Source: Rana temporaria (Eukaryota; Chordata; Amphibia; Anura; Ranidae). From it: a stretch of DNA of 64,000 nucleotides. Shown one piece after another: positions 22,731 to 33,456 of this stretch. Where the stretch lies: assembly GCF_905171775.1 (NCBI RefSeq), contig NC_053489.1, forward strand, positions 154,460,142 through 154,524,141, given 5' to 3'. Within the stretch, counting starts at the first letter, position 1. Each line of letters starts with the position of its first letter. The position numbers and the translations under genes were made by a program. Under the pieces are notes generated by a model, which saw only the letters and a list, made by a program, of their open reading frames with translations, was not told where the DNA came from and made no database searches.

Positions 22731-22966
22731 AGAAAGAGGAATAGGTTACCTCAGACAGTCCCTTATATAGGCTACGGTCTGGGAGGGGCTACACTGGCCC
22801 AGGGACTGCTGGGAAGGGTAGTTCTTTGAATTTTTTAAGTTACAATAAATGTTTACTGTATTTCTGCTATGGGCATTATTAAAGAAAGATAATGCATAAG
22901 ATACTCGCCTCCTGTCTTCATATAATTAATATTTTCCGTCACAAGCTAGGAAAATCTCGAATTATA
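22731..22966 (-). repeat. DIRS right inverted terminal repeat
   Basis: Reverse complement of the left repeat over about 190 bp, with about 45 additional outer bases (TTCATATAATTAATATTTTC onward) not present on the left. This unequal length is normal for DIRS ends. Confidence 0.92.
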
Positions 22967-24026
22967 ACAACAGAAAACACACAGTAGAAATTGTGCTGTC
23001 CGCTAATATTAGCCGTGAGTGTAGAAATGACCCCCTACATCGGCGGCTTGTATTAAAGCCAAAGTCAAGTCTATTACACCTACTTACATGAATAAGAGCT
23101 TAAGCAGAAGTGATTGTTTTTTCATTGCAAAGCTCTCCTTTGCACTGTGATCAGATCAATATAAATCACATTCACCAAGCAGCAGGTAGCACTGAACATG
23201 CCATAAACATGTATCAAAAAATCCTTTTATGTGGTTAGTGTTTTACAATATAGTTTAGTTTACTCTTCATTTTGTAACTGGTTTATAAGCAGAAATTTCT
23301 ATAAATAATTTTTAATTTTCGGAAAACTTGTCTACCATGCAGTGCAGATGACTTGGGCATAATTCCCACCAGGGATACTATCTATATGTTTTTTGTATGT
23401 TCTCCTGCATTTGAGTTGATGGCAGTGACAGCACGGTGCCTCCTGCAGGAAACTTTCTAGCTGTGCGGTGGCGGAGCGGGGATCCTGTCCCGGGGAGAGG
23501 ATCGGACTGACTACAGCTTCAGCACTGGATGAGCCTGAGAGTGTGCCGGAAGTTCTTTCCTGGGAACCTGTCTCCCCCTGCATTCCTGTGAGTCCATTAT
23601 ATTAAAGGCCACGGCTGGGCTATAGCCGACTGCATATCAAGCTTGCCCTCTGGTAACTGCCTCATATCTCGGTGGAGGGTTGTCACTTCAGTGTTGAACT
23701 ACTTGTCACATCACGGTGGTGTCTGTCCTCAGGATTGTGTATATGTATGCACATTAGTGCAATTTTGGATCACATACCCACATATGCATTTTATGGACTT
23801 GCTTATTATTTGGAATTGAAATTGGATTTTTGATTCTCTTTTTATTATTTATTATTGTTTATTTTTAATTTTTTTATTATTGTTTATTATTTATTATTTT
23901 TATTGGCACAGCTTTATTTTCTTTGTATTTCTGGTTCTGTGTATCGCACGCAAGCTGCTGCCTTTCATGTTGAGTTTTATGCATTTATTTTCTTTTTGTT
24001 TGTAATTAGCACAGTTTTTCCTGTTT
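22967..24026. other. Intergenic DNA, no gene seen
   Basis: Mixed sequence. The 23780-23920 part is a low-complexity run of TTTATTATT words. The minus-strand frame at 23332-23583 has no recognisable domain. No transposon ends were found. Confidence 0.4.
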
Positions 24027-24309
24027 TCATTTGAGTTGATGTCCTTTTTTCCCCACAAATAGAGATTTATTTTGGTGGTATGTATTTGATCACCTCTGCC
24101 TTTTTTATTTTGTATGCTATAAACAAAAAAAGAGTGACAATTTTGAAAAAAAAAAAATGCACTTTCTGCTATAAAAAAAAATGTATTCATCAATTTAGTA
24201 CAATTTGTATTCCGTTACATATTTTTGGTGAAAAAAATCCCAATAAGCATATATTGATTGGTTTGAGCAAAAGTTACTGTGTCTACAAAATAGGGGATAC
24301 ATTTAAGGC

Positions 24310-26043
24310 CAGATAAAACATATATATCAAGGTCGCTCTGGATGGCAGGACCAGGGAGATAATGTCTACATTGGAAAAGGGTATTCTGGTGATGTGATCC
24401 TTAACCACTTAACGCCCGCCTCACGACTATTTACGTCCGCAAAATGACACTGACAGGCAGATGGGCGTATATATACGTCCTTGCCTTTGCGCGGGTCGGG
24501 GTTCCGATCGGGACCCCCCCCCGCTGCGTGCGGCGGGCGGATTCCCTCGGGGAGCGATCCGGGACAACGGCGCGGCTATTCGTTTATAGCCGCTCCGTCA
24601 CGATCGCTCCCCGGAGCTGAAGAACGGGGAGAGCTGTATGTAAACACGGCTTCCCCGTGCTTCACTGTGGCGGCGCATCGATCATGTCATCCCCTTTATA
24701 GGGGAGACACAATCGATGACATCAGACCTACAGCCACACCCCCCTACTGTTGTAAACACGCACTAGGTGAACACTAACTCCTACAGCGCCACCTGTGGTT
24801 AACTCCCAAACTGCAACTGTCATTTTCACAATAAAGAATGCAATTTAAATGCATTTTTTGCTGTGAAAATGACAATGGTCCCAAAAATTTGTCAAAATTG
24901 TCCGAAGTGTCCGCCATAATGTCGCAGTCACGAAAAAAATCTGATCGCCGCCATTAGTAGTAAAAAAAAAAATAATTAATAAAAATGCAATAAAAATATC
25001 CCCTATTTTGTAAACGCTATAATTTACCAAAAATAGGTAGAAGAATATGTATCGGCCTAAACATTTTTTTTTAATATATGTTTTTGGGGGATATTTATTA
25101 CAGCAAAAAGTAAAAAATATTGAATTTTTTTCAAAATTGTTGCTCTATTTTTGTTTATAGCGCAAAAAATAAAAACCGCAGAGGTGATCAAATACCACCA
25201 AAAGAAAGCTCTATTTGTGGGGAAAAAAGGTCGCCAATTTTGTTTGGGAGCCACGTCGCACGACCACGCAATTGTCTGTTAAAGCGACGCAGTGCCGAAT
25301 CGCAAAACCTGGCCTGGGCATTTAGCTGCCTAAAGGTCCGGGGCTTAATTAAACACTTCAGGCCTCACTCAAAGAGGAAAGCAATCTCTAATGCAAAACA
25401 GATAAAAGAAAAAGGTGCCTCTAAGTGCAGAATTAAAACTTTTAATATGCCCAAAAAGGATTAAAAACACTTACAGAATCGTAGGTAAAGAGAGGCATGT
25501 CATGAGTGTATATGATAGGTGATCCGGCATCAGGAAGGTCCCAGTATGTTACAGCTTGCGGCAGAAAATCCCAGGATAACAGGCAGATGGACACCCCAGG
25601 CTCTGGGAACACAGGTGAAGCAGTCGCACCGTCTGAATCGGTATAAAGCAGCAATCCCGGAAATGATATCAGCAGAAGGGGACAACAACCAGCATGGACA
25701 GGAAATAGGTCATCAAAATGCATTTCGTAACTACTGATTGGTTCCTTCTTCAAGCCAAGGAAGAAGGAACCAATCAGTAATTCCAAAACATGTCCCATTT
25801 TGATGACCTATTTCCTGTTTGTGGTCCATGCTGGTTGTTGTCCCCTTCTTCTGAAGTCATTTTTGGGATTCCTGGGACCTTCTGGCAACATACTGGGACC
25901 TTCCTGATGCCGGATCACCTATCATATACATACATGACATGCCCCTCTTTACCTACGATTCTGTAAGTGTTTTTAATCCTTTTTGGGGGATATTAAAAGT
26001 GTTAATTCGGCACTTAGAGGTACCTTTTTCTTTTATCCAATAA
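24310..26043. mobile_element. Inserted fold-back element carrying a second nested MITE
   Basis: This block lies between the two ATTTAAGGC copies. It consists of a short left piece, a nested TTAA MITE (24401-25348), and a large inverted repeat with arms 25399-25750 and 25761-26036 around a 10-base spacer. The arms share TGATAGGTGATCCGGCAT, AGAATCGTAGGTAAAGAG and AAGGAACCAATCAGTA. No protein is encoded. The arms end, near the centre, in a CTTGAAGAAGG word related to the hammerhead-like motif family of this window. Confidence 0.7.
24401..25348. mobile_element. Nested TTAA-flanked MITE
   Basis: It begins TTAACCACTTAACGCCCGCC and ends GGTCCGGGGCTTAA. The central part carries AT-rich words shared with the family at 46111-47002, and the GC-rich left third (24480-24700) has GATCGCTCCCCG inverted words. 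A TTAA duplication is a hallmark of piggyBac (and Kolobok) transposons. The right terminus is diverged, so the exact end is less certain than the start. Confidence 0.65.
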
Positions 26044-26709
26044 ATTTAAGGCATTTTTATTATTTATTTCTTTTTTACTAGTAATAACTGTGATTTTTAG
26101 TGGGACTGTGACATTGCGATGGACAGATCAGACACCTAACGTACATTTTTTACACTTTTTTGGGAACCAGTGACATTACTACAGTAATCATATGCACTGC
26201 TATTATACTAATGACACTGACAGAGAAGGGGTTAACATCAGGGGTGATCAAGGGGTTAACTGTGTTCTCTCATTGTGTGTTCTAACTGTATGGGGGAAGG
26301 GTTCACTGGGACAACACAGATCTGTCTTCCTGCACAGCAGAAAGGCAGGATCTGTGAGATTTCCCCTGTCAGAAAGGATATTTGCCTTGTTTACACAGTA
26401 ATATCCCCATTCTTTCACTGCGGCAAACTATTGAGGGTGGCCAGCGGACATCGAGTCTGCCGGACCCGCTCATTGGCTTCCCTGCTGGCCAATGGGAGTA
26501 CGCGTGTGCCCACAGTTCGCTGTGTACAAGCCCGACGTACACCTACGACGATTTGTGCAGCCGAGCCAACCTGCCGCAGTATAACTGTGGGGGCTGGTCG
26601 GAAAGTGGTTACGAAGTGAGTAACACCAACAGGTAAAAATAATAATCCATGCAAGGTGGATCCCAAAATAACTACCAAAAATTACCACCAAAAAAAAAAA
26701 AACACCAAT

Positions 26710-26815
26710 ATATGAGGGCAGGGACTAATGTGAATGTACTATATATATGTGTAAAGCTCTGCTCAAATTGACAATGCTATATAAGTTCCTGTAATAGGTA
26801 GAAATAAATAAACAA
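26710..26815 (+). mobile_element. L2-tailed SINE 3' fragment
   Basis: The phrase TGTAAAGCTCTGCTCAAATT, then GCTATATAAGTTCCTGTAAT and an AAATAAATAAA tail follow the same grammar as other L2-type 3' ends in the window. Only the 3' part is present. Confidence 0.6.
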
Positions 26816-26990
26816 TACAAGGGAGTTGCAGCACAGAAAGTATAGACTTGTGACCAGTATTATAGCAACTTCAAGCATCCATGCTCTTCACAGTTACCAA
26901 CCTGCACCATGCAGTAGAAATTGAGAGATGAATGCTCATGTCCAACTAGCTTCATATATACATATATATATAAGCACATAAGGCCCCTTT

Positions 26991-27661
26991 CACACTGGGG
27001 CGGGAGCGGCCATGGTGGTAAAGCGCCCCTATTGGATGAAAAGAGGTCCTGGACTGCCGCACTCCTTAAAACGATATCTTTATTCAGCAAGTGAAATCCA
27101 AAAAACAACCAACAATGTTGCAGTCACTTCTTTTTGACTGCAACATTATTGGTTGTTTTTTGGATTTCACTTGCTATATAAAGATATCGTTTTAAGGAGT
27201 GCGGCAGTCCAGGACCTCTTTTCATCCAATGCACCTGTGCATAGCCGGCACCCTTTTGGCTTGGTGGGATGGAAGCAAAGCCAGGGGATCAGCAGTTTTC
27301 TGAGCAGTATTATTTCTCAAAGCGCCCCTATTGTTAGCGGTGCTTTACCGCTAATTTTGCGGCGCTATTCGGCCGCTAGAGGGGTAGTTTTACCCCCTGC
27401 TAGTGTCCAAAAAAGAGTTAAAAACCACTACAAAGCGCCTTTGCAGAGGCACATTGCCAGCGGTATAGCCGCGGTGTCCCATTGTTTTCAATGGGCAGGA
27501 GCGGTATACACACAGCTCCTTCACCGCTCCAAGGATGCCGCTAGCAGGACTTTTTTTCACATCCTGCTAGTGCACCGCTCCAGCCGCTGTTTCAGGTCAG
27601 TTTGCAGGCGCTATTTTTAGCGCAATAGCGCCTGCAAACCGCCCCAGTGTGAAAGGGGTCT
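26991..27661. mobile_element. MITE with CCCCTTTCACACTGGGGCGG ends, interrupted
   Basis: The ends CCCCTTTCACACTGGGGCGG and CCGCCCCAGTGTGAAAGGGG are perfect inverted repeats. The interior contains CGCTATT and AGCGCC words in both orientations. A 285-bp insertion splits it at 27034-27318. A related but different MITE with a CACACTGGG end is at 5151-5489. Confidence 0.85.
27034..27318. mobile_element. Fold-back insertion with 14-bp target duplication
   Basis: The host MITE sequence AAAGCGCCCCTATT stands on both sides (27020-27033 and 27319-27332). The insert begins with an almost perfect inverted repeat, arms 27034-27126 and 27135-27227 around 8 bases, each arm containing AAAACGATATCTTTAT and CCAAAAAACAACCAA. 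A single-copy tail of about 90 bases follows. A 14-bp duplication is typical of target-primed retrotransposition rather than cut-and-paste. Confidence 0.85.
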
Positions 27662-28169
27662 AAGATTGCATGTACTTTTGTAGGTAGGAACTTTCTATAA
27701 CAGGTCAATGTTTCATGTAAACCACATTATATTGGAGCTACATGCAATAAAGTATATCAAACCCCCTAAATAAATTTAATTTAGCTTGCTAAAGCACCAT
27801 ATATCATAAACAATAGCTTTGTATTTTTTTCTGTTCTCACACTTTGCTTCATCTTTTTATTCTGATCTCCTCCAGCCTTTTTTTAGGCAATTCTTGTCTA
27901 CGTTGCTTACTCTAGAATTAACTGCAAATCATTGCTGTGGACTAGCATTCTGATGTTAACAACAGTGGACTATGCCTTCACAATGTTTGTCAGCAAAGCT
28001 GCTAGTATTCTCCATCTGGGTACATGTGACAGGGTGAAAACATAGGATAGTTGGAAGACACTTGTCACTCTATAACAGGAAGGTCCTGAATAAGGACCTT
28101 CATGACAAGATCATCACTAATTCTTTTAATGAAAGCAACATTCATGCAGAGCCCAGGATATAAATGCCT
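27662..28169. other. Intergenic DNA, no gene seen
   Basis: AT-rich; no open frame, inverted ends or tandem structure found. Confidence 0.4.
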
Positions 28170-28502
28170 TAGGCAGCCCATACATTAATATTTTTTTCTC
28201 GTTCAACCAGCGTGTTGAATGAAAAAAAAAAGACAAAATTCTCACATCCACATTGAATCCACTTTGAATCACTCCCGCTGAGTTATTGTATTCTGACATT
28301 GGGGAGACTTCCCTGTCATCAGAATACACTGATCATTGCAGCCAGTTATAGAGGGTGGCCCTAATTGATCGTGAAAAACCTGACAGGGTGGTTATAAAGA
28401 AGTAGATCAACTTCTGTACAACCAGCATGCCCATACAAGGATCAAAATGTGTCCAGTTCAGCAGGGACCAGCTGGATTTCGATTCATGTATGACCGGCTT
28501 TA
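28170..28502. mobile_element. Possible MITE with CATACAT-type ends
   Basis: The left end AGGCAGCCCATACATTAAT and right end TTCATGTATGACCGGCTTT are inverted with several mismatches. Similar words (GATCAGTGTATTCTGACAG) recur at 35900-35960, suggesting a dispersed family. Target duplication not identified. Confidence 0.45.
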
Positions 28503-28755
28503 CAGAGGGTGATAAAAACAGCAGTGAAAATTATAGATGTTGTTTTACTTATAACTAGGGAACTTGGTGAAAGAATATGTCTTTGGAGCAGGTGGTATCG
28601 CCTCCTGAACTGTCTGGGCTACAACATAGTTTATTTCTCAGGGCAGTAAGACTTTTACACTCTATGGAGTATACCTAGATAATAAATAATGAGGGGAGGT
28701 GTATTTTTTTATTTTTTTTGTACATGTTTTGTGTGTGTTATGTAATATAAGCTCT

Positions 28756-28859
28756 AACAAGCAGGGCCCTCTGATTCCTCCTGTATTGTATTGTAATTGT
28801 ACTGTCTTCCCCGATGTTATAAAGCGATGCACAAACTGTTGGCGCTATATAAATCCTGT
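28756..28859 (+). mobile_element. L2-tailed SINE, split by a solo LTR
   Basis: The plus strand reads GGGCCCTCTGATTCCTCCTG, then ACTGTTGGCGCTATATAAAT and CCTGT. It continues beyond the LTR at 29576 with CCTGTATAATAATAATAAT, so the element is cut in its 3' tail. This is the same family as 1856, 9149 and 12490, in the opposite orientation. Confidence 0.85.
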
Positions 28860-29575
28860 TGTCAGAGAAGCTAGTGGACCAGACTGTGTGACTGCAAAGA
28901 GGAGACCCAAAACGTATATAGATAAACATATAGTAATTAATTAATAATCGGGAATAACACACAACCACCTCCAACAGAACACAGTGCAATAAATAAACCA
29001 ATAAACAGTGACCAAAAGATAACCAAAGACAATATATACAGTGATGGGAGATACCGTAATCGTAAACAGGCCAAGGTCATACACAGGAAGATCAGAGATA
29101 GACGAGGACAGGGAATAAACAGGTGTTGATGGCGGATGGAGGTACTGTAAGCAGGGATCCAGGTAACAAGGGGACAGGGATCCAAGGCAAGGGGGAAGCA
29201 GGAAGGGCAAGTCCAGGATGGGTTCAGGATAGGGATCAGGTTGGATCGGGTCAGGAAGATACAGGCTCACATCAGGATCACAGGCTCAAGGTCAGGGAGA
29301 GAGATACCAAGGCGAGGTGTGCTTGCACTCGCCGGGTATAAATAGGGATCCAGTAATTGGCTTCACGTTACACTTGAGTGCAGAAAGAGTCGTCCGCTCC
29401 ATACTGCCAGGATCCATCCGCTGGTGGAGACCAGTACTGCGTGCCAAAGATGATATAACACCAGCAGGGAGAAGTTCTGACAGTTTCAAACTGCCAGGAG
29501 ACACCTGCTGGTGAACCACAGTACTGCGAGCCAAATAATAATAAATATTACTAGCGGATGGAACCTTTCCTGACA
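28860..29575 (+). mobile_element. Solo LTR, 716 bp
   Basis: The block starts TGTCAG and ends CTGACA, a perfect 6-bp inverted terminus with the TG...CA rule of LTRs. CCTGT flanks it on both sides (28855-28859 and 29576-29580), a 5-bp target duplication. A TATAAATA box at about 29335 and an AATAAA near 29540 fit a plus-strand LTR. There are no internal genes and no second LTR, so it is a solo LTR formed by recombination. The 5-bp duplication fits Ty3/Gypsy or retroviral-type integration; the family is not known. Confidence 0.88.
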
Positions 29576-29579
29576 CCTG

Positions 29580-29612
<33 letters not shown>
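29576..29612 (+). repeat. SINE tail, (ATA)n
   Basis: This is the remainder of the SINE that begins at 28756: CCTGT repeated as target duplication, then ATA repeats. On the other strand it gives a run of Ile codons that is not a protein. Confidence 0.9.
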
Positions 29613-29613
<1 letters not shown>

Positions 29614-30645
29614 TTGGATGTGTTATGCAAATAGTACTGGATGGCACTACAACTCTATTTAATTTTATGTTTTGTCTTGTAGAATGATAATAAATGTTTT
29701 GATTCTTCAACTTAACTTTTGAAATTATGTTAAAATGTTAAAGTGTTATGTTTACTTCAAAAAATGAATAATAAGTAATGATTTTAAAGAATCTGTACTT
29801 GACTGTGTCCCAGTCTTTCTATTGTACAGAGAAAAACAGGTGGGATTTATGTATGGATGGGGGAAGGGTGCTTGCAGCTTTGAACAATGTTATTACAGAT
29901 CGCCGGAGTCATGTGCAGGATAGGCACAAAAATCTTAAAATAGTTTAGTGGTTTAAATGAACTGTTTGTGTGATAAATGTGGCATATTTTCTATCTTGCT
30001 ATGTATTGTAACTGAACAGCTAGCAGAAATAAGTGGGTTAAAAAGACTTTCCTTTCATCAAGGGCTGTAAATGGTAGAGTGATCATCAATCAATCCCTCT
30101 TTGCATGCTACAGCTCTTTCTTGAACACTCTGCAAAAGAGTACTGTAAGAAGTAGAAACACAATGAAGTGGAAAGAGAGAGAAGAAAATAGTAGACTTTT
30201 CCCAATTTAAATGATGTTTTTGTCCACAGAAAACTATACACAAAGTTCAAGCATTGAATGGTCAGTGGTGTCCAGTTTTTTACAATGTATGTAAATCCTA
30301 TCAATTAACTTATTTTGTTTGCTCCCTGTTGGTTTGTTAATTATACCATTGTTAGTGTTTTATTATATTTTTACAATGAGTGCATTTTTTTTTTAAATCA
30401 GATATGTCAGAAATTCGGACCTGTCACTTGTCTTGTACACAATCACTGTGCTATTTTAAGAAAAGTAAACAGCACTCCTAGCCCTTCTGTTCCTAGAGAT
30501 GTAGGGGCTGACATCACTTAGTTCTCCAAAAAAGAAGTGTGCTGTCAGTCCTGTTAGAAATTAGAAATGAGTGAATCTTTTAAGATCTTCACTTGCCGCA
30601 ACTTACCCACGCCAGTCATGTGTGCTGCTTTGCTATATTCAGTTA
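29613..30645. other. AT-rich intergenic DNA, no gene seen
   Basis: No transposon end, tandem array or credible exon could be supported. Short frames on both strands at 30058-30304 have no features. Confidence 0.4.
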
Positions 30646-31497
30646 TCATTTATTACAGGTACTTATATACTGTTCTGCTGTAGTGCAGATCATTTTTGAA
30701 AACACTTTACATAAATATTATACATTCACATCAGTCCCTTACCTCAAGGAGCTTACAATCTAAGGTCCCTAACTCACATTCATACATACACTTACTGGTG
30801 CCAATTTAGACAGGAGCCGTTTAACCTTCCAGCGTGTCTGTCACAAGTTAGCCTGCAGTTTCCTGCTTATGTATTCTTACCTCCTTGTTGCAATGATTTA
30901 TCTACCCTGATTCCTTTCACATGTGTGGTTTGGCTGTGCTCACCTATGTGCATCACCTGTTATTCTGTGAGCTTTTATTTCCTTCCCTTCCATCACTTCC
31001 TGGCCCGCCTCCTAGCTTGCTTGCCTATATAAGTTATATATATACTCAGTGTAACCCACATTGCCTGAGCAACTTTACAGTTCTCTCAGCTCCTGTTTTC
31101 TAGTTACTTGTGTATCCTGTGCCTGACTTCCTGCGTACCGACCCTGTACACAGCACCATCTATGTTTGCTGTCCGTCCTGACCTCGGCTTGTCTTTTGGA
31201 TTTCCTGTTTCTCCTGTTGCATATCCTCACATTCTCAGCTGGGCATACCTGGGAGCTGCGGCCTGGTTCCAGCTTGCTGCAAGTCAATCCCACAATCAAG
31301 GGCTCTGGTAAAGAAACAGCCTGGTGCTTAGACTCCATGCCCTGGGGAACCTCAAAGGCTCACAACCACAGATGATTGACAATGTCTTTGGAGTGTAGGA
31401 AGAAATCCATGCAAGCACCGGAAGAACTTTCAAACTCCAGGCAGGCAGTGCTGTGGTTGTTCAAACTGATGACCCTAGTGCTGCCAGGCATTTAGCT
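30646..31497 (-). mobile_element. SINE with L2-like end, split by a solo LTR
   Basis: The left part (30646-30838) contains TTACAGGTACTTATATACTG and GAGCTTACAATCTAAGG. The right part (31387-31497) contains TTTGGAGTGTAGGAAGAAAT and GAAGAACTTTCAAACTCCAG. These two halves are consecutive in a widespread fish and amphibian SINE/L2-like consensus known to me. The LTR at 30839-31381 separates them. Confidence 0.7.
30839..31381 (+). mobile_element. Solo LTR, 543 bp
   Basis: It starts TGTCAC and ends TTGACA, and is flanked by GTGTC (30834-30838) and ATGTC (31382-31386), a 5-bp duplication with one mismatch. The host SINE consensus favours ATGTC, so the left copy probably mutated. A CTATATAAG box lies at about 31024. 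The pyrimidine-rich right half is typical of amphibian Gypsy LTRs; this classification is inference. Open frames inside are not genes. Confidence 0.8.
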
Positions 31498-31789
31498 CTT
31501 TTTTTCTCTTTCTGTATTTCTTTTTTTTAGGTAAACAACAAATACATAGCTGCCTTCTAGCAAAATGGTAACTCCACTTTTGTGTGAATTTTTTTTTGCA
31601 AATAAGAAACCTTTTCAATCTGCAGTGCTGTAACTTTCTGTAAAATTCAATGCACTATTGCAACCTGGAGGCATTAGACCAAAGATGTCATTCCCTACTT
31701 GTGCGATTGGGTCTGCATTATGACACAAATCAGATTTTAGGCATCCTCTGCAAAAAAAGTTTCAGTTTTATTACGGTGGTCCTAACATG

Positions 31790-32700
31790 GTCCGGCATAG
31801 TTGAAAAAAGATCTGGATGAAGAGAGGTCCCATGTACACATGATATGCTAGCGCTATCTCTAGTTATTTGGAATGCCCCTCCATGTAGGATTAAAAAAAA
31901 ATTCCAGGTGAGAAGCCCTCTATTTTCTATGCTGCTTTCTAACCTTGTTTTTTTGTGCTGCCTTGTTATCCTTGTTCACATTGGTTTGCCTATACATTTA
32001 GTTCCTTTATTTCTTCTCGGATCACTTTATATTGGGGCCCATTAGTTATTTATTATTTTTTTATTATATATATTTTTCTATTTTCTTTCTTTGTTTTTCT
32101 CCTGTCATGTGCACCTTAGGGCTTCCCCATGTGCTGGGGGACACATCCTTTATCTGTCTGGGTTACATTTTACCCACATGAGTTGGGAGGTTAAGCTGTT
32201 TTTTATGGTGGTTTTGTTATTTCTGTTGTGCACGTATTTTTGTATTTTTTGCTATATGATGTATATTGTGTTATGTATTTAAGTAATGGATTTGTTTACT
32301 TTCATAGTGTAAAGTTTTCCAATGTTTAAGTTGCGCACATTGCAGCTAAGGTCCTGAGGAAGCAGCCTTTTCCATGAAATGTGTAGAACATTGACTGATG
32401 TGACAATCCAGTATCAGGATGCATGCTGCTATAACATTTTCACTTATAATAATCTTACGTTTTTAACCGTTTATTATAAATATTTTCCTTCTATAATTTT
32501 TTATGAGAAAAGTTTGTAATAAAAAATATTATACTTTTATGGAATTCTGATGGTTGTTTATTCATATGATTTCCTGGCTGGCATAATTAGTCCTACATCT
32601 TTTTTTCTTACTTATGTTTGGTACTTTGTATATATTTTGGGATAATGCCCCTGGGACATCATTATTTCTTCTGTTTGTGATGTTTTCACTTACTCAGATT
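31790..32700 (+). mobile_element. Penelope-like or related non-coding fragment
   Basis: The part at 32347-32390 has CTGAGGAAGCAGCC, a short loop, and ATGAAATGTGTAGAAC, a decayed version of the CTGANGAAG-hairpin-GAAAC motif. It is followed by a T/A-rich tail with TAATAAAAAATATTATAC near 32520. The surrounding T-rich sequence resembles the non-coding ends of the other motif-bearing elements here. No coding sequence remains, so the family is tentative. Confidence 0.4.
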
Positions 32701-33456
32701 TGATTTGATTAAGCTTTTGCACAGAATAACTTTCCAGTAAGGAAATGCACTTGTGAGGACATTGATCAAATAAACGCATACCTAGTCTGAGCATAATGTG
32801 AACATCTCAGTATGGGAAGGGGGTTGACACAGTATGCAGAGAAGTAGGGAGTGCAGACCCATTTGGGACCAAAAAAGAGTAGCAAAGTTAAATTGTTAAG
32901 AGAGAGGATGGATAATGGGCTGCTTGTAAGGAGAGGCACAGGTGGAATGAGAGAAGTTGGTTGCCTATAGGGGCCCTGTTTCAAAAAAGGAAAGAGAGAG
33001 AGAGAGAAAATCATAGAGCTAGGAACACACAGAAAATAGTGTTGTGCAAGATAAAGCAAGAATAGTCAGGGGAGCCAAGGTGAGGGGTGCTTATGGATTG
33101 ACATCTGAAAAAAATTCCTTGCTGTGATGTATTTACCATTAAAATAGACTTTCCTTCTGCAGTACGGTCACCTGTGAATTGCAGGTTACATGCACACAGT
33201 TTGGTATTTACATGTTTGAAGAATTGCAAACATGTAAGGCACCTATACCTTTGATACCAGCCCATATGCTCTTGAGCACTGTGCTATGCTGATGATAAAT
33301 TATATGCAGCTAACATTTACTCTACAACTCTGGATTCTAAATAACCCAGAATTTCTGAAAGATTCACATACAATTAAATTTTAATTACACAAAAGGAAAT
33401 TTTACACTAGACAGTATATAGCATGTCATCCTAAATCTATGTGGACCATAAGGTAA
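32701..33456. other. Intergenic DNA, no gene seen
   Basis: No repeat family or exon recognised; a short GA-rich run occurs at about 32990-33010. Confidence 0.4.

Larger units (their letters stand above)
17324..22966 (+). mobile_element. DIRS-like tyrosine-recombinase retrotransposon, structurally complete
   Basis: DIRS elements use a reverse transcriptase and a tyrosine recombinase and have split inverted ends instead of LTRs. All structural parts are visible in the expected order: left inverted terminal repeat (17324-17522), gag-like region, RT plus RNase H, tyrosine recombinase, internal complementary region (22201-22296) and right inverted terminal repeat (22731-22966). The internal region matches the outer ends of both terminal repeats exactly. 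Reading frames carry many stops and shifts, so this copy could not move on its own. A TA microsatellite sits in the 5' leader. Confidence 0.92.
24027..26615 (+). mobile_element. TTAA-type MITE split by a nested insertion
   Basis: The halves 24027-24309 and 26044-26615 align in order with the intact family member at 46111-47002 (CCCACAAATAGAG, CTATAAACA, ATAGGGGATA, then TGATTTTTAG, GGGACTG and CCGCAGTATA). The sequence ATTTAAGGC is found at both sides of the break (24301-24309 and 26044-26052), a 9-bp target duplication. The 5' end of the host MITE is missing. Confidence 0.75.

Noticed and set aside
23332..23583. 83-codon minus-strand frame
   Set aside because: No splice context, domain or conserved motif; length is within chance for this composition.
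25399..26036. Two convergent genes suggested by mirrored frames
   Set aside because: The mirrored frames come from the inverted repeat.
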